DNA from: a bacterium BMS3Abin14
GTDB lineage: Bacteria; BMS3Abin14
Direction of reading: 5' to 3'
DNA length: 64,000 nt
NCBI GenBank assembly: GCA_002897695.1
Contig: BDTG01000041.1
Coordinates: 1-64,000 of the forward strand
Made by a program: the position numbers and the translations under genes. Position 1 is the first letter of the stretch. Each line of letters begins with the position of its first letter. The notes under the pieces were generated by a model, which was not told the origin of the DNA, made no database searches, and saw only the letters and a list, made by a program, of their open reading frames with translations. This document shows positions 58,003 to 64,000 of the stretch, piece by piece.

Positions 58003-58839
58003 TCAATCGATCACGAAACGGTCGATGATACCGGCTTTGTCGTCGATGACGGCTACCCGAAGCTGTCCGTCACGGCGGTAAAGTACACAGAAATGATACG
58101 CCTTGACGAACACCCTGTTGAGTGGACTCTCAGCATGGCAGGAATACAGGGGGGCGCCGCCGCCTCCGGTGACGACATACGGAATTCCGCCAACCTCGAA
58201 CCTCTGATAGTTGTGATCGTGGCCGCTGAAAACCGCGCCCACACCGTAGGTCCTGAAAAGGGGGACGAGAATCCGGCGGAGTTTTTCCCCGCTCCTGCGG
58301 TGGGACCCGATGTTGTACGGTGGGTGGTGAAACACCGCGATGATCGTTCCCCCGCTTCCTGAACTTCCCTCAAGATCCCCGATCAGCCACCTGTGCTGGT
58401 CTGAACCCGGGGACAGGTCCACATTGGTATCCAGGACGATGAAGTGAATCCCGTCGACATCGACGGAATACCACCCCTTATTGTCGGGCAGGCCGAACCG
58501 GTCGAAGAAAAGGGGGGACTCTTTCTCGTGGTTTCCCAAGGCGGGGTAGAAGGCCGTAGTGCTTCTGAGTCCGGACGTTATATCGCTAAAGACCTTCCAC
58601 TCATCCTCGCGGTTCCCGTTCGCCACCAGATCGCCCGTGTGGAAGACGGCAGCCGGTTTGACGTGGGTTATCCCCTGGACCAGGTCCCGATGGGTCGAGT
58701 GGCCGCTCCGGGTATCGCCGTAGATGACGATGCCGCCATTCAGATAGTCCGGCAGAGCGTTCCATTTTGTCCCTGCACCGGCTGACGACAGGAGCGGAAA
58801 CAGCAGAAAAAAGACTGACAGTACACATGAGATTGCCAC
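58003..58839 (-). CDS. Exported metallophosphoesterase
   Basis: 278 aa from a GTG at 58839. Metal-site motifs in order: YGDTRSG, FHTGDLVANG, LGNHEKE, FHHPPYN and SGHDHNYQR (residues about 35, 66, 95, 170 and 200), as in calcineurin-like purple acid phosphatases. The first 20 residues (ISCVLSVFFLLFPLLSSAGA) are a signal peptide. The frame is open for 24 more codons upstream, but these are made of repeats of families 1 and 2, so the start is uncertain. Probable periplasmic phosphatase; substrate unknown. Confidence 0.82.
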   Translation of the reverse strand: MAISCVLSVFFLLFPLLSSAGAGTKWNALPDYLNGGIVIYGDTRSGHSTHRDLVQGITHVKPAAVFHTGDLVANGNREDEWKVFSDITSGLRSTTAFYPALGNHEKESPLFFDRFGLPDNKGWYSVDVDGIHFIVLDTNVDLSPGSDQHRWLIGDLEGSSGSGGTIIAVFHHPPYNIGSHRRSGEKLRRILVPLFRTYGVGAVFSGHDHNYQRFEVGGIPYVVTGGGGAPLYSCHAESPLNRVFVKAYHFCVLYRRDGQLRVAVIDDKAGIIDRFVID

Positions 58840-58917
58840 GCTTCTTCCAGCCGCTCGCAATGACGGGATTGGAGTCTGTTTTTCACACGTTGGACATTGG
58901 ACATTGGACATTGGACT
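58829..58917. repeat. Composite repeat, families 1 and 2
   Basis: GAGATTGCCACGC..CGCTCGCAATGACGGGATTGG (family 1) followed by TTGGACA words in three tandem nine-base copies (family 2, 58889-58917). The left end overlaps the start of the phosphatase gene. Confidence 0.65.
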
Positions 58918-58940
58918 ATCCTGCCCCCAGATCGGGCAGC

Positions 58941-59555
58941 CTACAGCCTGATGCCGTAGGACCTCAGAAGCAGCACGGTTTCCATGAGCGGAAGGCCGAT
59001 GACATTGGTATAGGACCCCACTATCCCCTCGATGAAGATGGCCCCCCTTCCCTGGATCGCGTAGGCTCCGGCTTTATCCCGATATTCCCCGGAATCGAGG
59101 TACCAGTTTATTTCCCACTCCTCGAGCAGTTTCATCCTCACCCGGGTTTCGACGGTAACCACCCGTTTTTTATCCTTGTTGATCCAGACGGCGGCAATGG
59201 CCGAGAGGACAGTATGTTCCTTCCCGGCAAGCCTTCTGAGCATGGCCTTCGCGTCCCTCTTGTCCCTGGGCTTGCCGAGTACCTTGCGACCGTTGAGAAT
59301 GACCACCGTATCGCATCCCAGAACGATATCGTCAGGGTAATCCGCAGCTACGCCTTGCGCTTTCTCCATGGCCAGGCGCTCCACGTGTTCCCGGGGTGTC
59401 TCCTTGGGCAGGAGTTTCTCATTCACCTGAGGAAACGCCACCTCAAACTTCAGCCCCGTAAGCGCGAGCAGTTCCTTCCGGCGGGGTGATGCTGATGCGA
59501 GGACGATCTTCTTGCGGCGTGACCACCATCTCTTGGCAATTCTCATTGGGTCCAT
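58941..59555 (-). CDS. maf: Maf family nucleotide pyrophosphatase
   Basis: 204 aa. LASASPRRKELLALTG (residues 19-34), the catalytic region GCDTVVILNGRKVLGKP and DKAGAYAIQGRGAIFIEGIVGSYTNVIGLPL are the complete Maf signature. It hydrolyses non-canonical or pyrimidine nucleotides (dTTP, UTP, m5CTP, by class) in the cytosol and can influence septum formation. The N-terminal 15 residues are extra and basic; internal ATGs at 59546 are alternatives. Confidence 0.92.
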   Translation of the reverse strand: MDPMRIAKRWWSRRKKIVLASASPRRKELLALTGLKFEVAFPQVNEKLLPKETPREHVERLAMEKAQGVAADYPDDIVLGCDTVVILNGRKVLGKPRDKRDAKAMLRRLAGKEHTVLSAIAAVWINKDKKRVVTVETRVRMKLLEEWEINWYLDSGEYRDKAGAYAIQGRGAIFIEGIVGSYTNVIGLPLMETVLLLRSYGIRL

Positions 59556-59645
59556 TGTCTCATCATCTTTGGCAGGGTCGTCAAAAGTTCTGTTAAGGAT
59601 ATAGTTTCAAAACGTGTGTGTCTTTTATTACCACACGGCGCCCAA

Positions 59646-61229
59646 TTAAACCACTTTTCCGGATCGGCCGCCAAAGAGCGTCCATGGAAGTTTACCGTTC
59701 CTTCTGTCAAAGAGGATACGGTCTGCATCCGGAAAGATCCGCTGGAGTTTTCGCAGGGAGATACCCCCTGCGGGGAGCGCCCCCAGCGCTTTTCCAAGAT
59801 TCCTGTCCCCAAGGGATATCAGGGCGTCCAGATAGGCTCCCCTCATGGAACCTGCCTGGAACCTGACCCCTCCCATGCGTCCTATTTTCTCCCTCAAGGA
59901 TTTCAGCCTTCTCGACAGCACATCCTCGGCCGCCATGGGCTCCCTTTCCAGTGGAGTGTGGGGTTTGGGAACGAAAGGATTAACGCTTACAGTTATGTTC
60001 CCGACCTTTCCTCTTTTGCGTCCAGCCCCCACCACCTTGTCCCTGATGCGGCCTACCAGGTCGGAGATGGCCGCCATATCATCGTCCTCTTCACCGGGCA
60101 GCCCTACCATGAAGTACACCTTCACACCCGGAACCCGCGCCCGCTGAAGGAGGTTTACGGCTTCCATGATCGCATCGTCCGAGAACCCTTTTCCAACTGT
60201 CTTTCTGAGGGCAGATGTCCCGGCTTCGGGAGCGAGTGAAACGGTTCGGTGCCCACTTGCCGCGAGCATTTCCGCCAGTTCAGGGGTCATACGTTCCAGC
60301 CTGACCGATGAGGGGGAAAACCTTCCCCCCAGATCAAGGATCATCCTTCCCGCATCGAGAAGCTCAGGATGGTACGATACCGCGGTCCCCACCAGCCCTA
60401 TCTTCCTCCTGTATTTCAGGCCGGTCCGTACCTCCTTCTCCATCCTTTCCAACCCCAGAAAGCGCACCGGGCCGCATATATGGGAAGCCGCGCAGAAGCT
60501 GCATTTTGCGCCGCATCCCCTGGAGATCTCCAGGGGATACATGGAACCGAATTCAGTGCCCCGTGCCACCACGGCGGGCCTGGCGGGTTTCACATCCAGG
60601 GAGGATACCATGGATCGCTCAATCCATGGGGACATCGACCCGAGGGGTCTGGGAATCAGGTAGCGGGAACCTTTTACTTCGCCGGCGCTGTACATGGAGG
60701 GGACATAAGCGCCGGGCAGGCCGGCAGCCAACTCCAGGATACGATCTCTGCTTCCGGAAGGCCCAGCCGAGAGAAGAATGTCGGGGAGGGTCTCGAAAAC
60801 AGGTTCAGAATCGCCGATAATAATCAGATCGAAAAACTGGGCGACCGGTTCAGGGTTGATGGTCAGGGCAGCCCCGCCGCCCAGCACAAAGGGCCCGGCC
60901 GCCTCTGGTGCGAACGGGGCAACTCCTCCCGCTTCCAGCATCCGGGGGAGGTGAACAAGATCCGGCTGAAAGGAAACGGAGAATGCCACGACATCGAACT
61001 CGGACAGGGAACGGCTGCCATCGGGGAAATAGAGCCCGCTTCCCTCCCAGAAAACCCTTCGTACGTCAAAACCTGGAACATCAAGAAACCCTCTCAAGAC
61101 CGCCTGGTAGCCGAGGTTTGACATGCCCACCCAATAGCTGTTGGGATAAGCGACCGCCACCCTCAATGAGCCTCCCCTGGCAGGCCGGGGGGAAACCCAG
61201 GCCTCATCCAGCGGGCTCCGGGCGTTCAT
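59646..61229 (-). CDS. B12-type radical SAM protein
   Basis: 527 aa. N-terminal B12-binding-like domain (about 20-180, with VAVAYPNSYWVGMSNLGYQAV and FVLGGGAALTINPEPVA). The radical SAM core has the cluster motif RGCGAKCSFC (about 240-249). The TIM barrel contains LAPEAGTSALRKTVGKGFSD and VYFMVGLPGEE. It resembles the large family of uncharacterised two-domain radical SAM proteins related to TIGR03960. Reaction unknown. Start at 61229, seven bases from the ftsZ stop, so it is probably in the same transcript. Confidence 0.88.
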   Translation of the reverse strand: MNARSPLDEAWVSPRPARGGSLRVAVAYPNSYWVGMSNLGYQAVLRGFLDVPGFDVRRVFWEGSGLYFPDGSRSLSEFDVVAFSVSFQPDLVHLPRMLEAGGVAPFAPEAAGPFVLGGGAALTINPEPVAQFFDLIIIGDSEPVFETLPDILLSAGPSGSRDRILELAAGLPGAYVPSMYSAGEVKGSRYLIPRPLGSMSPWIERSMVSSLDVKPARPAVVARGTEFGSMYPLEISRGCGAKCSFCAASHICGPVRFLGLERMEKEVRTGLKYRRKIGLVGTAVSYHPELLDAGRMILDLGGRFSPSSVRLERMTPELAEMLAASGHRTVSLAPEAGTSALRKTVGKGFSDDAIMEAVNLLQRARVPGVKVYFMVGLPGEEDDDMAAISDLVGRIRDKVVGAGRKRGKVGNITVSVNPFVPKPHTPLEREPMAAEDVLSRRLKSLREKIGRMGGVRFQAGSMRGAYLDALISLGDRNLGKALGALPAGGISLRKLQRIFPDADRILFDRRNGKLPWTLFGGRSGKVV

Positions 61230-61235
61230 CTACCC

Positions 61236-62387
61236 TTAATCCGCCTGGCGCCTTAAAAACGCGGGGACCTCAAATTCTTCCTCATCAATGGCCGACATTG
61301 CCGGGCGTCTGGTCTTTTCCGAAGGGGCTTCGGCCTCCTTGTTTCTGATAAAAGTCGGTAATTCAGTATCCTGTGAACCTGCGCCTCCCCAGGAAGACAC
61401 CCTGGAGTCAAGGCCTTGCCTCGTTTGTTCCTGCCCGAAACCGGTCGCAATAACGGTCACCATGAGATTCTCATCCATGGAATCATCCTCGACCCATCCA
61501 AAAATAATCTCGGCATCCTCGTGAACAGCGCTTCGGACAATGGCCGATGCGTTCTGGATCTCCTGCATGCCGATGCCCTTGTTTGCGGTGATATTGATGA
61601 GGACCCCTCTGGAACCATCGATACTGTTGTCCTCCAGGAGCGGGCTGGAAATAGCCGTCTGTGCGGCCTCGGACGCTCGGTCATCACCCTGGGCAATCCC
61701 GGTGCCCATGAGAGCTCGTCCCTTCCCTTCCATGATCCTTTTCACATCAGCGAAATCGAGGTTGATGATTCCAGGCTTTGTGATGAGATCGGATATACCC
61801 TTAACCGCACAGTGAAGAACATCGTCCACAACCTTGAAAGCGTCCGTTGCGAGGGCGCCATGTTTGATCACCGAAAAAATGCGATCATTGGGAATTACGA
61901 TCAGGGTGTCAACACTTTTACGCAGCTCTTCCAGCCCGTTTTCCGCGTTTTTCATCCGCACGCGGCCTTCGAACTCGAAGGGCTTGGTTACAACCCCGAC
62001 GGTGAGTATGCCGGCATCTTTTGCTATTCCCGCGACCACGGGAGCAGCTCCAGTGCCCGTTCCACCCCCCATGCCGGCGGTGATGAACACCATATCCACG
62101 CCCTGGATCGACTCGGAAATTTGATCCTTGCTCTCCTGCGCCGAACGCAGGCCAATCTCAGGATCCGCGCCGGCGCCGAGACCGTGTGTCACCTCTTCCC
62201 CCAACTGGATTTTAGTGGGTGCATCGGATCTTTTTAACGCCTGCGCATCTGTATTGGCGGCGATGAAATCAACATTTTTCAACATTGACTTGATCATATT
62301 GTTAATGGCATTGCCGCCGCCCCCCCCGACTCCGATGACCTTGATCCGGGCCTGAAGGTCCTTGCTCTCCTCTACGAACTGAAACAT
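61236..62387 (-). CDS. ftsZ: Cell-division GTPase FtsZ
   Basis: 383 aa. The tubulin signature [15 protein letters not shown] (residues about 105-119) binds GTP, with [14 protein letters not shown] before it and the T7 catalytic loop [11 protein letters not shown]. The flexible tail ends [15 protein letters not shown], the conserved peptide that binds FtsA. It polymerises into the Z ring. GGGAGGTGAC precedes the ATG. Confidence 0.97.
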   Translation of the reverse strand: MFQFVEESKDLQARIKVIGVGGGGGNAINNMIKSMLKNVDFIAANTDAQALKRSDAPTKIQLGEEVTHGLGAGADPEIGLRSAQESKDQISESIQGVDMVFITAGMGGGTGTGAAPVVAGIAKDAGILTVGVVTKPFEFEGRVRMKNAENGLEELRKSVDTLIVIPNDRIFSVIKHGALATDAFKVVDDVLHCAVKGISDLITKPGIINLDFADVKRIMEGKGRALMGTGIAQGDDRASEAAQTAISSPLLEDNSIDGSRGVLINITANKGIGMQEIQNASAIVRSAVHEDAEIIFGWVEDDSMDENLMVTVIATGFGQEQTRQGLDSRVSSWGGAGSQDTELPTFIRNKEAEAPSEKTRRPAMSAIDEEEFEVPAFLRRQAD

Positions 62388-62431
62388 ATGTCACCTCCCT
62401 GGTATTAGGACAGTGTTCCCCGCACTATTTT

Positions 62432-62505
62432 TGATAGAGCCGTTAAAAGTCCACCTGTCTGCATGCAAGCACAGGCAGGTTCGCGACTTTTTGCAAAGTC
62501 ATCAC
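62432..62505. repeat. Dispersed repeat, family 3, between ftsA and ftsZ
   Basis: TGATAGAGCCGTTAAAAGTCC...CACCTGTCTGCATGCAAGCACAGG...GACTTTTTGCAAAGTCATCA. The arms are partly complementary, so it can fold into a long hairpin on the ftsA-ftsZ mRNA. Confidence 0.65.
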
Positions 62506-62507
62506 GT

Positions 62508-63740
62508 TTAGATAAAATCCTTCAGCCAATCCCTCATCTTTGCCAGTATCTTGTCAAAAATCCTCGATTCATTTGTGCCAAAGACCCCCTCCCCGCCGTG
62601 GGTTGCCCCGTACTTGATCAGCCCGACTCCGGTAGCGTACATGGGACTTTTAACCACATCCACCAGGCCGCCGACATCTCGAGGATATCCAACCCGGACA
62701 GGCATATTAAAGACCTGTTCCGCCAACTCGGCCATGCCGCTCATGATTACCGTTCCACCGGTCAGGACGATGCCGGAAGCTATGCGGTCATTGTGTCCCG
62801 ATTTGAGTATTTCCCGGTTTATGAGTTCGAAGAACTCTTCCGCTCTCGGTTCGATAATTTCCGACAGGAACCTCCTTGAAACCTTCCTCGGCTTATGGCC
62901 GCCAACGCCCATTACCTCTATTTCCTCATCCTCGCCGACCATTTCGGTGAGAGCGCAGCCGTACTCCTTCTTAATTCTCTCCGCTTCAGTCGCCGGGCTC
63001 CTGAGACCATAGGCGACATCGTTGGTCAGGTTAATGCCTCCCAGAGCGAGAACGGCGGTCTGTCTTATGCTGCCGGCGCCAAATATTGCCAGATCAGTGG
63101 TCCCGCCCCCGATATCAACCAGCGCAACCCCAAGTTCTTTCTCCTCATCAGTGAGAACTGCGCTTGCGGCGGCAAGAGGTTCGAGGACAATATCCAGGAC
63201 GTCCAGACCCGCACGATTGCTGCTTTTGATAATGTTCTGTGCGGACGTTACGGCGCCCGTTACTATATGGACCTTGGCCTCAAGGCGCACACCTGACATG
63301 CCCAGGGGATCGACGATACCGTCCTGGTCGTCCACAATGAACTCCTGGGTCAGGGTGTGGATAATCTCCCGATCCAGCGGCATGGCAACCGCCTGGGCCG
63401 CGTCGATGACCCTTTCAATGTCTTTTTTGGTAACCTCCCTGGTCTTGACCGCAACCACCCCGTGGCTGTTGAACCCCTTGATATGGCCGCCGGCAATCCC
63501 GACATAAGCTCCCTGGATCGGCACCCCGGCCATGAGTTCGGCCTCCTCGACAGCCTTTTTGATGGAATCCACGGTGGCGTCGATGTTGATCACCACCCCT
63601 TTTCGGAGGCCTTTGGACGGGGTGGTGCCGATCCCTATGATCTCGCACCATCCTTTCTCGTCTACGGCAGTGACTACGATACATATTTTCGTAGTCCCTA
63701 CATCCAACCCTACAACGATACGCTCCCTACCCTTGGCCAT
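62508..63740 (-). CDS. ftsA: Cell-division protein FtsA
   Basis: 410 aa actin-like ATPase. Phosphate 1 motif VGLDVGTTKICIVV (residues 10-23), the 1C subdomain region, phosphate 2 VDIGGGTTDLAIF (about 213), adenosine motif IVLTGGTVIMSGM (about 340). The C-terminal ILAKMRDWLKDFI is the amphipathic helix that ties the Z ring to the membrane. Its start overlaps the ftsQ stop by 14 bases. Confidence 0.97.
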   Translation of the reverse strand: MAKGRERIVVGLDVGTTKICIVVTAVDEKGWCEIIGIGTTPSKGLRKGVVINIDATVDSIKKAVEEAELMAGVPIQGAYVGIAGGHIKGFNSHGVVAVKTREVTKKDIERVIDAAQAVAMPLDREIIHTLTQEFIVDDQDGIVDPLGMSGVRLEAKVHIVTGAVTSAQNIIKSSNRAGLDVLDIVLEPLAAASAVLTDEEKELGVALVDIGGGTTDLAIFGAGSIRQTAVLALGGINLTNDVAYGLRSPATEAERIKKEYGCALTEMVGEDEEIEVMGVGGHKPRKVSRRFLSEIIEPRAEEFFELINREILKSGHNDRIASGIVLTGGTVIMSGMAELAEQVFNMPVRVGYPRDVGGLVDVVKSPMYATGVGLIKYGATHGGEGVFGTNESRIFDKILAKMRDWLKDFI

Positions 63741-64000
63741 GGCGAACTCCTCTCAAACCCGAGTCGGCTGATTTTCCGTTAACCCGGCCGACTCTTCCGG
63801 GCACCTTTATTATCCTTCCATCGAAACGCAGATCATATCCGGCCGCTCCGGCATCGAAATGCTTCGACGCCATGAGTCTTGCCAGACGATCCAGCTCGTC
63901 CCTGGATCCATCGGGCGACATGATCAGAGTGGTCCCGGTTTTCACCAGGGCTACCAGGACAGTCCGCTCATTTTTCACCCTTATCTCCGATATGGCATCA
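63727..64000 (-). CDS. ftsQ: FtsQ/DivIB, C-terminal part (gene continues beyond window)
   Basis: Partial: the frame is open to the right edge and ends at 63727. The visible last 90 codons (TLIMSPDGSRDELDRLARLM ... AAGYDLRFDGRIIKVPGR) match the beta domain and end of FtsQ, whose place before ftsA fits. FtsQ is the periplasmic scaffold of the divisome. The tail after VPGR is longer and more basic than usual. Confidence 0.8.
   Translation of the reverse strand, partial: DAISEIRVKNERTVLVALVKTGTTLIMSPDGSRDELDRLARLMASKHFDAGAAGYDLRFDGRIIKVPGRVGRVNGKSADSGLRGVRHGQG

Overview
The window looks like chromosome of a Gram-negative, outer-membrane bacterium, moderately GC-rich by eye, most like Desulfobacterota (former Deltaproteobacteria) or a neighbouring phylum. 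Outer-membrane evidence is a TonB-dependent receptor with its own TonB, an RlpA lipoprotein and several signal-II lipoproteins. The placement is inferred from gene content (selenocysteine use, GlnK-AmtB under sigma-54, DtxR-FeoA and FeoB, radical-SAM and DHH proteins) and from dispersed intergenic repeats. No rRNA is present, so the phylum is not proven.

Layout. 1-5.5 kb: tRNA-Lys, tRNA-Arg and tRNA-His flank an iron-type ABC importer (binding protein, ATPase, fused permease) and an MgtC protein. 5.7-8.5 kb: accessory genes separated by repeats (Arg-rich secreted protein, GyrI-like, DHH phosphoesterase, a free-standing LeuA regulatory domain). 8.8-10.6 kb: a small acidic protein, a protoglobin-PsiE membrane fusion and mobA in one operon. 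10.8-12.5 kb: cysK, then a lipoprotein protein-disulfide oxidoreductase whose active site is read through an in-frame TGA (selenocysteine, U-P-Y-C). 12.6-19 kb: rlpA, cyclophilin, zinc-ribbon protein, trmH, DUF89, DtxR-FeoA, feoB and an ArsR repressor, all leftward. 19.3-22.4 kb: metY-metX-metW. 22.8-28.5 kb: glmU-glmS and pcrA rightward. 28.6-35.4 kb: the yggS / yggT-divIVA-yggU cluster with proC flipped, continuing into a peptidase MA / PEGA / Kelch envelope operon. 35.5-42 kb: ferredoxin, three tRNAs, and tig-clpP-clpX-lon.

42-46.3 kb is a wreck: a dipeptide ABC transporter in which dppB, dppC, dppD and dppF are each damaged, with an IS transposase remnant joined to dppB and a beheaded receiver-PilZ gene beyond it. 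46.9-52.7 kb is an intact cobalamin uptake operon (receptor, TonB, BtuF, BtuD, BtuC) behind a promoter, a cobalamin riboswitch and a terminator. 52.8-59.6 kb: glycerophosphodiesterase, MFS exporter, sigma-54-driven glnK-amtB, ferritin-like protein, metallophosphatase and Maf. 59.6-64 kb: a B12-type radical SAM protein and ftsQ-ftsA-ftsZ.

Several themes connect: metal supply (Fe importer, Feo, B12), sulfur assimilation and redox chemistry (cysK, metYXW, Sec-oxidoreductase), and envelope and cell division. At least three families of intergenic repeats are scattered through the window, sometimes inside operons (ftsA-ftsZ) or at gene starts. The most interesting single item is the selenocysteine disulfide oxidoreductase at 11738-12517, which a standard gene caller would truncate at its active site.
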